Positions 7,206-16,225 of a stretch of DNA of 64,000 nt are shown piece after piece; position 1 is the first letter of the stretch, and every line of letters starts with the position of its first letter. Position numbers and translations under genes: made by a program. Source of the DNA: Paenibacillus sp. PL91. Its GTDB lineage: Bacteria; Bacillota; Bacilli; Paenibacillales; Paenibacillaceae. The notes below the pieces were generated by a model. It was given only the letters and a program-made list of their open reading frames with translations. It was not told the origin of the DNA and ran no database searches. The stretch is from the NCBI RefSeq assembly GCF_012935325.2, contig NZ_JABBYG020000010.1, forward strand, positions 1 through 64,000. Direction: 5' to 3'.

Positions 7206-8948
7206 ATGAAAAATAAAGCGTCATTGCAGTTTAAATTAATCGTCGGTTTTTTGGCGGTAACGGTGCCTTTGTTTTGTATGCTGATCTACGTCAATTACTA
7301 TGCGATGGATGTCGTTCGCAATCAGGTCGGTCAATCGACAAAAAATATGCTTTCCATGTACATGAGCGAGATCGATCGGACGCTTGAGGATGGCGAAAAT
7401 TATATTTACAATTACGTTGCCAAAAATTCGGATTTGAGAACGTATGCCACAGCAGAATATGAAAGCGCTAACTATTTTTTCGCTAAAGTTCGGAATCAAA
7501 ATCAGATGGTTGCCGATATGAGCAGCTTCGATCATGTGAATATGATTTTTATTTATTCGCCCAGTAACGACGAGCTCTTGAGCACCGCCTATGAAGGCGG
7601 AGACTTTACGGATTACGAGCATGCGAGCGCAGCTTTGCGCGACTTCCTCTCTCAGCAGAATGAAAAATCGCTTGCGGAGAAACAGTGGAAGGTCATTCAA
7701 TATGATGGACAATCGGCGATTGTTAGGCTTGTAAAGACGGAGTACGGCCTTGTAATGGGCATGTGGATTGATATGAACCGTTTAATGGTTCCCTTTCTGT
7801 ATTTGGATATCGGGGAAAACGGGCAAGCAATGTTTGCTTCAGATGAAGGAACGATATTGACCGATACATCGTTGGAAGAATTCGCGCTGGGCGATAAGCT
7901 GCTGCTGCCGGCAAAAGATGAGCCGTACAAGGAGCTGGCAGGAGATGCGGATTATATTTTGGTCGCAACTAAATCCTTGTTCTCCGAGGTTTATCTGTCC
8001 GTACTCGTACCCGAGTCGAAGCTGCTGCAGCAGCTTCCTTACTTTCAGCGACTCATTTATCTCATCCCTTTGGCGGGTGCAGCTGTTCTCGCCATTTACT
8101 TACTGTTTCTGCGAACGACGCTCATAAAGCCGATGAGCGATTTAATAAAAGGGATGAGACAAATTAAACGGGGAGAGCTCAAAGCGCGGCTGGGGGATGA
8201 GAAATCGAAGGAATTTTCGATTATCAATGATACGTTCAACGATATGGCGGCTGAAATTCAGGATTTGAAAATTAATGTGTACGAGGAGCAGATTCGCACG
8301 CAGCAGGCCGAATTAAAACATTTGCAGGCGCAAATCAACCCGCATTTTTTGCTGAATGCGATCAATATCATTTACAATTTAGCCGAGCTGAACAAAAATG
8401 ATTTAATCAAACGAATGTCTACTCATATATCCAAATATTTTAGGTTCGTGACACGGACGAATGTCAGTTTTGTGAGCGTGTCTAATGAGCTGGAGCATAT
8501 CGAGAGCTATCTGGAAATTCAGCAGCTGCGCTTTCCGAACTATTTGAAGTTTGAACTGACGATGGAGCCTGAATTAGAGCAGGCTGCGATCCCTCCGCTG
8601 CTGATCCAGCCATTCGTGGAAAATGCGATCAAGCATGGCTTTGAAATGGGAACGGAGCCCTTTCAAATCGGTGTTCATTTGAGATGGGGGAGCGGGGAGT
8701 CTGAGCGGAAGGCTTCTTATGAAATCATCATTCGCGATAATGGTAGAGGAATAGTGGAGGAGAAGCTCGCTGAGCTGAACGACAATCATTCCTATCTGTA
8801 TTCGGGCGAGGGAAGTCTGGGCATATGGAATGTGCGTCAGCGGCTTAAGCTTCAATATGGCAATGCCGCCGAGCTCAGCATTAACTCTGGCAAGCCAAAA
8901 GGGACATGCATCCAACTAACGATACCATACCGTACTCTTTCCGAGTAG
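7206..8948 (+). CDS. Two-component sensor histidine kinase, YesM-like (HAMP, His_kinase, HATPase)
   Basis: A 580-residue membrane sensor. TM1 lies at about residues 10-32, an extracytoplasmic sensing domain at 33-280, TM2 at about 282-303, then HAMP at 304-357. The His_kinase (PF06580-type) motif is QAQINPHFLLNAIN with His380 as the probable phosphorylation site. The ATP-binding part shows PFVENAIKHG (N box), IRDNGRGI (G1) and GSLGIWNVRQRL. This architecture is typical of YesM-type kinases that sense extracellular carbohydrates next to ABC uptake genes. The response regulator starts 22 bp downstream. Ligand unknown. Confidence 0.92.
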   Translation: MKNKASLQFKLIVGFLAVTVPLFCMLIYVNYYAMDVVRNQVGQSTKNMLSMYMSEIDRTLEDGENYIYNYVAKNSDLRTYATAEYESANYFFAKVRNQNQMVADMSSFDHVNMIFIYSPSNDELLSTAYEGGDFTDYEHASAALRDFLSQQNEKSLAEKQWKVIQYDGQSAIVRLVKTEYGLVMGMWIDMNRLMVPFLYLDIGENGQAMFASDEGTILTDTSLEEFALGDKLLLPAKDEPYKELAGDADYILVATKSLFSEVYLSVLVPESKLLQQLPYFQRLIYLIPLAGAAVLAIYLLFLRTTLIKPMSDLIKGMRQIKRGELKARLGDEKSKEFSIINDTFNDMAAEIQDLKINVYEEQIRTQQAELKHLQAQINPHFLLNAINIIYNLAELNKNDLIKRMSTHISKYFRFVTRTNVSFVSVSNELEHIESYLEIQQLRFPNYLKFELTMEPELEQAAIPPLLIQPFVENAIKHGFEMGTEPFQIGVHLRWGSGESERKASYEIIIRDNGRGIVEEKLAELNDNHSYLYSGEGSLGIWNVRQRLKLQYGNAAELSINSGKPKGTCIQLTIPYRTLSE

Positions 8949-8970
8949 TGACAAGGAGCTGAACCAAACG

Positions 8971-10584
8971 ATGTTTCAATTATTAATCGTCGATGACGAA
9001 TGGTTTGCCGTAGAAGGAATCAAATCCGGCGTGGATTGGAGCGGTCTCGGGTTCACAGCCATTTATGAAGCGTTTAATGTCGACCAGGCAAAAGCAAGGC
9101 TCGCGCAGTCTGAGGTTGATGTCATCCTTTGCGATATTGAAATGCCGGGGCAAAACGGAATCGAGCTGGCAGGATGGGTAAGGGAGCATTTTCCCGCCTT
9201 GCCTATCATCTTTTTAACCTGCCATGCCGATTTCGCTTACGCGCAGCAAGCTATACATCTTGGCAGCTTTGATTATTTGCTTAAGCCGGTCGACTTCGAC
9301 GTCTTAAAAAATACGGTGCACAAAGCGCTGGAGCAGCAGCTCGAAGTGAAAAGGGATAAGCAGCAAAACGAGATCTATATGAAGTACTACAAAATGTGGG
9401 AAACGAACAAAACGGTTCTATATGAACGTTTTTGGCAGGATTTGATGTGGCAGCGCATCGTGCCTTTGCCCTCGCATATCGAACGGGCGCTTGCGGCCAA
9501 TGACATTCCTATTAAGTCTGATTATCGAGTTCTTCCTATATTAATTAGCTTGGAGAAGTGGGAGAAGCCCTTCAGCGCACGCGACGAGGACGTGATGGAG
9601 TATGCCCTCCGCAAAACAGCCGAGGAGCTGCTGCTTCTAAGCGAGCCTGGGCAAGTGATAAGAGACGGCAACGGCGTATTATTTGCGCTGTTGTTTGATG
9701 ATGGAACGAAGGGGCGGACGCTGTCCTTTGACCAGATGAAGAAGAGATGCCAGGCGTATATTGAGGCATGCTCAACCTATTTGTATTGCAAGGTATCCTG
9801 TTATATTGGAGAATGGTCATTTCTCGCTGCAATGTCGCAATCTTACAACGCGCTGCTCCAAATGGAGCTGAACAATGTTGCGGTGAGCCAAGCGGTGCTA
9901 TTTTATAAGGAACAGACGCCCTCTGCAAAAGAGGTTCAGCTGCCTGCATTTTTTGAATGGGCGGAATTGCTCGAGCAAGCAAAATGCGAACAGCTGCAAA
10001 ACGTTGCGTCTGATATGTTTGACAAGCTTGGGACGGACGCAGGCATAAAGGGGGAGACGCTGACGATCATCTATCACGGGCTGCTGCAGACCGTCTATTA
10101 TGTGCTTCAGAAGCGCGGCGTGCCGGCTCATGCGGTGCTGGGAAGCGGGACAACGCTCGACATGGCAACGGCGACAAGATCGCTTGCGCAATTGCGGGCA
10201 TGGACGATGAAGCTTATCGAGACGGTTTGCGATCATTTATCGAGCAGAGAGAAAGAGTCGACTATTGTGGAGAAGGTGAAGCGGCTTATTGAGAACCATC
10301 TATTCGACGAAATGTCTCGCGAGAGCCTGGCGGCAAGTGTCCATATTAACCCTGCTTACTTATCGAGACTTTTCCGCAAGGAAAGCGGAATGAGCCTGTC
10401 TGATTATATGATCCAGCAAAAAATGAAAAAGGTGAACGAGCTGCTGCTGAACTCAAACGAGACGGTAAGCAATATAGCCAAAATGTTTCATTACACGAAC
10501 TTTTCGCATTTCTCCAAGCTGTACCGCAAATATTACGGCCTAAATCCGCAAGAATATCGCAAGCAATTTTCCAAAAACGTATAA
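8971..10584 (+). CDS. AraC-family response regulator, YesN-like
   Basis: A 537-residue regulator. The N-terminal receiver domain (1-120) has VDDE at 8-10, phosphoacceptor Asp55 in CDIEMPG and the conserved Lys in LLKPVDF. A long linker of about 300 residues follows. The AraC DNA-binding domain (about 430-535) holds two helix-turn-helix units: 'SRESLAASVHINPAYLSRLFRKE' and 'NVSNIAKMFHYTNFSHFSKLYRKYYG' type patterns. It is paired with the kinase just upstream and probably activates the permease and binding-protein genes that follow. Confidence 0.92.
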   Translation: MFQLLIVDDEWFAVEGIKSGVDWSGLGFTAIYEAFNVDQAKARLAQSEVDVILCDIEMPGQNGIELAGWVREHFPALPIIFLTCHADFAYAQQAIHLGSFDYLLKPVDFDVLKNTVHKALEQQLEVKRDKQQNEIYMKYYKMWETNKTVLYERFWQDLMWQRIVPLPSHIERALAANDIPIKSDYRVLPILISLEKWEKPFSARDEDVMEYALRKTAEELLLLSEPGQVIRDGNGVLFALLFDDGTKGRTLSFDQMKKRCQAYIEACSTYLYCKVSCYIGEWSFLAAMSQSYNALLQMELNNVAVSQAVLFYKEQTPSAKEVQLPAFFEWAELLEQAKCEQLQNVASDMFDKLGTDAGIKGETLTIIYHGLLQTVYYVLQKRGVPAHAVLGSGTTLDMATATRSLAQLRAWTMKLIETVCDHLSSREKESTIVEKVKRLIENHLFDEMSRESLAASVHINPAYLSRLFRKESGMSLSDYMIQQKMKKVNELLLNSNETVSNIAKMFHYTNFSHFSKLYRKYYGLNPQEYRKQFSKNV

Positions 10585-10621
10585 CGGCTGGGCTGCAAAG
10601 CTTCCATTTAAGCAAGAACCT

Positions 10622-10653
10622 AGAGTCATGTGCTAAGCGCGGGCTCTTTTTTT
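10622..10653 (+). terminator. Weak terminator after the response regulator
   Basis: AGAGTC pairs with GGCTCT across a 14-base loop, followed by seven T. The stem is short and includes a G-T pair, so it may only attenuate transcription between the regulatory and transport genes. Confidence 0.45.
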
Positions 10654-10769
10654 GTATCTTTCTTTAAATGTCACAATCCGTATCGACCAAGTCATTTAAG
10701 AGGTAGGTCGCTTCTTCGGAACAGGATATGATTGCTCCATAGAACACTAACGACTTGGAGCGATGCATA

Positions 10770-11717
10770 TTGAAAGCCGCAATGACAGGAAACAGCAGCA
10801 GTTCGACCTTCTGGAAAATGATGAGGAAGCATCGGGTTTTGCTGCTGATGACGGTGCCGGGCATTTTGTATTTTTTGATCAACAATTATTTGCCGATGTT
10901 TGGCGTCATCATCGCCTTCAAAGATTTAAATTACGCGAAGGGCATTCTCGGCAGCGATTGGGTCGGCTTTAAAAATTTCGAGTTTCTGTTCCAAACGGAT
11001 AGAGCTTATCTGATTACGCGCAATACGGTTCTCTACAACGCTTTATTTATTTTCATAAATGTCATACTGGGCGTCGGTGTGGCGATACTGCTCAATGAGC
11101 TTAAGAAAAAACTGATGTCACGCTTTTACCAAAGCATTATTTTGCTGCCCTATTTGCTCTCAGCCGTCATTGTCAGCTATTTGGTATTCAGCTTCCTCAG
11201 CGTAGAGTATGGCTTTGTGAACAAATTGATTCTGGAGCCGCTAGGCCTGGACGGCATTACGTGGTACAGCGAGCCAAAGTATTGGCCGTACATTTTGACG
11301 ATCGTGAATGTGTGGAAAAGCGTCGGGTATTTCAGCATCATCTATTTAGCTGCCATCGTCGGCATAGACGCCGAGTATTACGAAGCGGCAACGCTTGACG
11401 GGGCGAGCAAATGGCAGCAGGTGCGGTCGATTACGTTTCCGCTCATCATTCCTGTCGTCATGATCATGACGCTGCTGCAGGTGGGCAAAATTTTTAATGC
11501 GGATTTCGGATTGTTTTATCAGGTTCCGATGAATTCAGGAGCTTTGATGTCCGCAACGGATGTTATCGACACCTATGTGTATCGCGCGCTTATGCAAATG
11601 GGAGATGTCGGGATGGCTTCGGCAGCCGGCTTGTATCAATCGGTGCTTGGCTTCCTGCTCATCTTCGGCGTAAATTACATCGTCAGAAAAATAAACAGCG
11701 ATCACGCGCTATTTTAG
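10770..11717 (+). CDS. ABC transporter permease, sugar type (LplB-like)
   Basis: A 315-residue inner-membrane permease with about six membrane segments and the binding-protein-dependent permease loop 'EAATLDGASKWQQVRSITFPLI', which contacts the ATPase. The N-terminus 'LLLMTVPGILYFLINNYLPMFG' resembles LplB-type permeases for complex oligosaccharides. The frame is open from a TTG at 10755, but TTGGAG there serves better as the ribosome site for the TTG at 10770. No ABC ATPase gene is present in the locus; in Bacillales such systems usually borrow a shared MsmX-type ATPase. The partner permease follows 18 bp later. Confidence 0.9.
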   Translation: MKAAMTGNSSSSTFWKMMRKHRVLLLMTVPGILYFLINNYLPMFGVIIAFKDLNYAKGILGSDWVGFKNFEFLFQTDRAYLITRNTVLYNALFIFINVILGVGVAILLNELKKKLMSRFYQSIILLPYLLSAVIVSYLVFSFLSVEYGFVNKLILEPLGLDGITWYSEPKYWPYILTIVNVWKSVGYFSIIYLAAIVGIDAEYYEAATLDGASKWQQVRSITFPLIIPVVMIMTLLQVGKIFNADFGLFYQVPMNSGALMSATDVIDTYVYRALMQMGDVGMASAAGLYQSVLGFLLIFGVNYIVRKINSDHALF

Positions 11718-11735
11718 GCTAGGGGGAACAAAGCT

Positions 11736-12623
11736 ATGCTTTTATTAAAAAGGAGCCCGCAGTTTTTAATCCATTTGTTTTTTGTTCTGTACATCGCGGC
11801 GACGATCTTTCCTTTGCTGCTTATCTTCATGGTGTCGATAACGGAAGAAAAATCATTGCTGCGCAACGGTTACTCGTTCTTTCCGGAGATCATCGATTTT
11901 AGCGCATACACGTACCTGTTCTATGATTCTTCGACCATCGTAAATGCTTATGCGGTAACGATATTTGTAACGGTTGCAGGCACGTTTTGCGGACTATTGT
12001 TAACGGCGCTCTTTGCTTATCCCATCTCGCGCAAAGACTTTCCGCTGCGGAAGCTGCTGACCTTCTATGTTTTTTTCACGATGCTCTTTAACGGAGGGCT
12101 TGTGCCTTGGTATTTGGTCTATACGAATCTGCTGAATATCAACAATACGCTGCTTGCATTAATTGTGCCAAACCTGCTGATCGGCGGCTTTAACGTACTC
12201 ATTATGCGAACGTTCTTCACGACGACGATTCCGCCGGAGGTTATTGAGTCGGCCTCGATGGACGGAGCAGGCGAGCTCCGCATATTTTTTCAAATCGTGC
12301 TTCGGCTGTCACTGCCCGTCATGGCGACGATTGGCTTGTTCATGACGCTTGCCTACTGGAATGATTGGTACAACAGCTTGATCTATATTAATGACATCGA
12401 TATGTACAGCATCCAGTATTTATTGAACAAAACGTTAACGGACATTCAAGTGGTGCTGAATCAGACGACTGGCTCGCTTCAATCGCAATTGCTGGCGAGC
12501 GTTCCGACGGAAACGGTCAGAATGGCGATGGCGGTAGTCGGACTAGGGCCGATCGTGCTCGCGTACCCATTTTTCCAACGTTATATTGTGCAAGGGATGA
12601 CGGTTGGCGCTGTAAAAGGCTAA
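11736..12623 (+). CDS. ABC transporter permease, sugar type (YtcP-like)
   Basis: A 295-residue permease, second half of the heterodimer with the upstream gene. It shows about six membrane segments and the ATPase-contact loop 'PPEVIESASMDGAGELRIFFQIVLRLS'. The C-terminus 'YPFFQRYIVQGMTVGAVKG' is highly characteristic of this family. The start is ATG after AGGGGGAACAAAGCT. Confidence 0.92.
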   Translation: MLLLKRSPQFLIHLFFVLYIAATIFPLLLIFMVSITEEKSLLRNGYSFFPEIIDFSAYTYLFYDSSTIVNAYAVTIFVTVAGTFCGLLLTALFAYPISRKDFPLRKLLTFYVFFTMLFNGGLVPWYLVYTNLLNINNTLLALIVPNLLIGGFNVLIMRTFFTTTIPPEVIESASMDGAGELRIFFQIVLRLSLPVMATIGLFMTLAYWNDWYNSLIYINDIDMYSIQYLLNKTLTDIQVVLNQTTGSLQSQLLASVPTETVRMAMAVVGLGPIVLAYPFFQRYIVQGMTVGAVKG

Positions 12624-12687
12624 TGCTGGATCTATCAGACCAGTTTAGTATAGATATCATCAGTACAAATACGGGAGGGGTATCACA

Positions 12688-14223
12688 ATGAAACAAAGAA
12701 AGGGAAATTACATTTGGCTGCTATTGGTGCTTGCGATAACGCTTATCGCGTCCGGCTGCGGCAATTCAAACACGCCTGATTCTAGCGGCAGCAATAAAAG
12801 CGAGGCGACTAACTCTGGCGATGAAGGGGAGAAGAAGCTTGACCCGTACAAAATCGTGCTCGTGCTTCCGGGGTCGCAGCCAAAAGACGAGCAGCTGGTT
12901 TTGGATAAAGTAAATGTCATCCTGAAGGAGAAGATGAATGCAACGCTTGAGATCCGTTCGATCGATTGGAGCGCATGGGGGGACAAAACGAACCTTATGT
13001 TTACGTCGAACGAAGCGTTCGATCTTATTTTCTCCGCAGGCTGGAACGGCTTCTCGCAGCAGGTGGGCAAAGGACAATTCCTTCCATTGGATGACTTGGT
13101 GGAGGAGTACGGCGGTGCTTTCTTAGATACGATCGATGCACAAATCGTCAATGCAGCCAAAGTGGACGGCAAGCTGTACGGCATGGTCGCCAATAAGGAA
13201 TTTGCGGCCGACAAAGGATTGATTTTGCGCAAAGATTTGGTGGATAAATATCAGTTCGACCTATCCAAAGTTAAGGAACTCGCCGATCTGGAACCGCTGC
13301 TCAAAACGATCAAAGACAATGAACCTGGCGTCACTCCCTTTATCGTAAATGGCGGCGCATCCCCATCTGCAGCCATTCTCGATTACGGCTACTACGACTT
13401 GCTTGGCGACGGACCCGGAGAGCTAGCCCGCACCGGTGAAGGGCTGAGCGTCATCAGCAAAATCGAAGACCCTAAATATATGGAATACGCCAAGCTGATG
13501 CGCAAATGGTTTTTGGCAGGCTATATCAATAAAGATGCAGCTACGCTGCAAGACATCGGCAAGGCGCTCGGCTCGGGCAAGGCGTTTGCACAGACAGGGT
13601 CGTTCAAGCCAGGCTCCAATTTGGAAAATTCCCGTTCGCAAGGGACGGAATTGGTAGAGATTCAGCTTATGTCGCCATTTACAAGCACAACGGATGCGAC
13701 CAGCGCGGTGCTCGCCATCTCGCGGACATCCAAAAATCCAGAGCGTGCCATGATGTTCGTTAATCTCTTGTTCTCAGACAGCGAGCTTATGAATCTGCTT
13801 ATTAACGGAATTGAAGGCACGCATTATGTTAAAAAGTCGGATAACATCATTGATTTTCCGGCAGGCGTAGACGGCAGCAGCTCGGGTTACCCGCCAACTA
13901 GAAACTGGATGCTCGGCAATCTTCCCTTGATTCATATTTGGGCAAACGAAGATCCGAACAAATGGCAGGCATACAAGGACTATAACGAGAGCGCCGAGAA
14001 ATCGCGTGCGCTAGGATTTACGTTTAACGCCGAGCCCGTCAAAACGGAAATTGCAGCGACAAGCAACGTAGAGAAGGAATTTAAAAACGTCATCGTAACC
14101 GGCTCCGTTGATCCGGAAGAGCAAATCCCGATCTATATCGAGAAGATGAAAGCGGCAGGGATGGACAAAATCGTTGCGGAGAAGCAAAAACAGCTGGACG
14201 AATGGGCTAAAGCGAATAAATAA
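12688..14223 (+). CDS. Extracellular solute-binding lipoprotein of the sugar ABC transporter
   Basis: A 511-residue lipoprotein, LplA-type family 1 solute-binding protein. The signal peptide ends LIASGC, lipidated at Cys24; a Ser/Asn/Glu-rich linker follows, then the binding lobes from about residue 55. Its size, above 500 residues, fits binding proteins for oligosaccharides in Paenibacillus. GGGAGGGG precedes the ATG. The position after two permeases and ahead of two catabolic genes suggests one operon. The ligand cannot be read from sequence. Confidence 0.92.
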   Translation: MKQRKGNYIWLLLVLAITLIASGCGNSNTPDSSGSNKSEATNSGDEGEKKLDPYKIVLVLPGSQPKDEQLVLDKVNVILKEKMNATLEIRSIDWSAWGDKTNLMFTSNEAFDLIFSAGWNGFSQQVGKGQFLPLDDLVEEYGGAFLDTIDAQIVNAAKVDGKLYGMVANKEFAADKGLILRKDLVDKYQFDLSKVKELADLEPLLKTIKDNEPGVTPFIVNGGASPSAAILDYGYYDLLGDGPGELARTGEGLSVISKIEDPKYMEYAKLMRKWFLAGYINKDAATLQDIGKALGSGKAFAQTGSFKPGSNLENSRSQGTELVEIQLMSPFTSTTDATSAVLAISRTSKNPERAMMFVNLLFSDSELMNLLINGIEGTHYVKKSDNIIDFPAGVDGSSSGYPPTRNWMLGNLPLIHIWANEDPNKWQAYKDYNESAEKSRALGFTFNAEPVKTEIAATSNVEKEFKNVIVTGSVDPEEQIPIYIEKMKAAGMDKIVAEKQKQLDEWAKANK

Positions 14224-14256
14224 ATGCAAATGCGCAGGGAAATGGAGAGAGAATCT

Positions 14257-15354
14257 ATGACGGAAATTAGAGTCGGCATCATCGGGCTTGGCGGCATGGC
14301 TAACGTGCACATCGAGAGCATATCGAAGCTGGAAGGAGTACGGATTACGGCCCTTTGCGATTGTTCAAGCGAGGCTGTGAAACGGGCTGGCGACAAGCTG
14401 AGCATAGCGGGAAATCGCAGATTTACGCATTATTTGGATTTGATTGCGAGCGATGAGGTGGATGCCGTCCTGTCCATTACGCCAAATGATGCCCACTTTG
14501 AAATTGTGAAATGCTGCTTGCAGCACAGCAAGCCCATTATGACCGAGAAGCCCTTCACGCGAACGTTCGAGGAAGCGTATGAACTGCACCAGCTTTACCT
14601 TGGAAATCCCATACCTTCTATGGTTGGCTTCTCTTATCGCTATGTGCCGTCCTTCCGTTACGCCCGTGATCTGATTAAGCAGGGGAAGATCGGGCAGGTT
14701 AGGCATATATTCGTCCAATATTTGCAATCATGGGGCGTGCCGATATACGATACGCCGATGAATTGGCGCTATCGCAGCGAAATAACAGGAACGGGCGCGC
14801 TAGCGGATCTCGGCTCCCATATGGTCGACGCGGCACGTTTTATGATTGGCGAATTCGATGAAGTGACGGCACAGATGAAGACATTTATTGCAAGCCGGCG
14901 CGATCCCGCTACAGGTGCGGAGGGGATCGTAGACGTTGATGATTTTACCGGCTTTCTGGCGACGCTTGATTCACAGGTTACGGGTGTGTTTCAGACTTCT
15001 AGAAATGCCTACGGCTCGGGCAACCAGCTTGAGCTTCAAATCTACGGCGAGCTTGGAACGATTTCGGTAGGCTGTGAGCGAGGGAATGAATTAACGTGGA
15101 TTCATCCGAATGCGGAGCATCCTGCATCCATTGTAACGGAGGTACTGAAAGTGCCTGCTAAGTATGAGCTTGCTCAAATGGCGGATTTCTTCGATATGGT
15201 GCGCGGCCATGTTCGTGAGGAGCTTCCGACCATTCAAGACGGCTTTGCCAATCAAGAGGTGCTTGAAGCGATTTATAAGGCTGCCGAAAACAAACGAACG
15301 ATATCCTTGGCGGAATTCCGCTCCCATCATCAAGCGGCAGGAGGGAACAGATAG
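14257..15354 (+). CDS. Gfo/Idh/MocA-family NAD(P)-dependent oxidoreductase
   Basis: A 365-residue predicted sugar or inositol dehydrogenase. The Rossmann fold opens with VGIIGLGGMANVH; the family signature TEKPF follows at about residue 95. The second domain contains 'GTGALADLGSHMVDAARFM', matching the conserved GGG.l.D.G.H.iD segment near the active site. The frame is open from 14224, but GGAGAG at 14244-14249 fits the ATG at 14257, and the protein then begins MTEIRVGIIG as homologues do. It is followed at once by a ThuA-like gene, a pairing known from disaccharide oxidation loci. Confidence 0.9.
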   Translation: MTEIRVGIIGLGGMANVHIESISKLEGVRITALCDCSSEAVKRAGDKLSIAGNRRFTHYLDLIASDEVDAVLSITPNDAHFEIVKCCLQHSKPIMTEKPFTRTFEEAYELHQLYLGNPIPSMVGFSYRYVPSFRYARDLIKQGKIGQVRHIFVQYLQSWGVPIYDTPMNWRYRSEITGTGALADLGSHMVDAARFMIGEFDEVTAQMKTFIASRRDPATGAEGIVDVDDFTGFLATLDSQVTGVFQTSRNAYGSGNQLELQIYGELGTISVGCERGNELTWIHPNAEHPASIVTEVLKVPAKYELAQMADFFDMVRGHVREELPTIQDGFANQEVLEAIYKAAENKRTISLAEFRSHHQAAGGNR

Positions 15355-16086
15355 ATGAACACTCGCGTTACGGTTTGGAATGAATTCCGACATGAGAGGA
15401 CAAATGATAAAGCAAAGGCTATCTATCCAGAAGGCATCCATGCCCAAATTGCTCGTTCCTTGACCGACTACGGCTGCGATACTCAAACAGCGACGCTGGA
15501 TGAGCCGGAGCATGGGCTTGGCGAGCGCGCCTTGAACGATACCGATGTATTGATATGGTGGGGACATATGGCGCATGACGAAGTGGATGACCGGATCGTT
15601 GAGAAGGTGCATGAGCGCGTCCTGCAGGGCATGGGACTTATCGTGCTTCATTCCGGCCATTATTCAAAAATATTCAAGAAGCTCATGGGCACCAGCTGCG
15701 CGCTGAAGTGGCGGGAGGCGGATGAGAAGGAGCGGCTCTGGGTCGTGAATCCTGCGCATCCGATCGCTGCGGGAATCGGCGAATACATCGAGCTTGAGCA
15801 GGAAGAGATGTACGGCGAACATTTTGATATCCCTGCGCCAGATGAGCTTGTATTCGTTAGCTGGTTTGAGGGTGGAGAGGTGTTCCGCAGCGGCTGCACC
15901 TACTATAGAGGACAAGGGAAAGTGTTTTATTTCCGGCCTGGACACGAAACCTACCCCACCTATCACAATGCGGACGTGATGCGTGTCATTGCGAACGCCG
16001 TGCAATGGTGCGGGGCAGAGCGAGGCGCTAAGCCGAGCTATGGGCATATCCCCGTTCCGATGGAAGCGATTGTAAGAGGGGAATAA
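15355..16086 (+). CDS. ThuA-like domain protein (trehalose utilization type)
   Basis: A 243-residue protein of the ThuA fold, related to class I glutamine amidotransferases. Conserved pieces are the start VTVWNEFRHE, 'VLIWWGHMAHDEV', 'GLIVLHSGHYSKIFK', 'EEMYGEHFDIP' and 'GKVFYFRPGHETYPTYHN'. The family is named from Rhizobium ThuA, which acts with the Gfo/Idh-type ThuB in disaccharide catabolism. The gene abuts the oxidoreductase stop and has AGGAGGG before its ATG, so the two are translationally close. The exact reaction is inferred only from the pairing. Confidence 0.88.
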   Translation: MNTRVTVWNEFRHERTNDKAKAIYPEGIHAQIARSLTDYGCDTQTATLDEPEHGLGERALNDTDVLIWWGHMAHDEVDDRIVEKVHERVLQGMGLIVLHSGHYSKIFKKLMGTSCALKWREADEKERLWVVNPAHPIAAGIGEYIELEQEEMYGEHFDIPAPDELVFVSWFEGGEVFRSGCTYYRGQGKVFYFRPGHETYPTYHNADVMRVIANAVQWCGAERGAKPSYGHIPVPMEAIVRGE

Positions 16087-16089
16087 CAG

Positions 16090-16135
16090 AGAGGACATTC
16101 CTCCAAAGGTAATGGGCCTTGGGGGGCTGTCCTCT
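16090..16135 (+). terminator. Hairpin ending the sugar-uptake operon
   Basis: AGAGGACA pairs with TGTCCTCT, and an inner CC.CCAAAGG pairs with CCTTGG.GG. The stem is strong, but only a weak T-rich tract (ATTTATAT) follows. Confidence 0.65.
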
Positions 16136-16162
16136 ATTTATATAGTCTGAAGAGAGGAGAAT

Positions 16163-16202
16163 ATTCTATTAAAATGTCGAATAAAATGATATACTTCTAC
16201 AA
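16163..16202 (+). promoter_or_regulatory. Promoter-like sequence (copy 2), before the P-loop kinase gene
   Basis: It matches 7118-7157 over the first 13 and last 19 bases at identical spacing. TATACT at 16190-16195 would be the -10. It lies 24 bp before the TTG start at 16226. Confidence 0.65.
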
Positions 16203-16225
16203 AAAAATAGTGGAGGGTTTTCGTT

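Noticed and set aside
10681..10760. Operator formed by CCAAGTC (10687) and GACTTGG (10752)
   Set aside because: Only seven bases over a 58-bp gap; expected by chance and with no supporting second copy.
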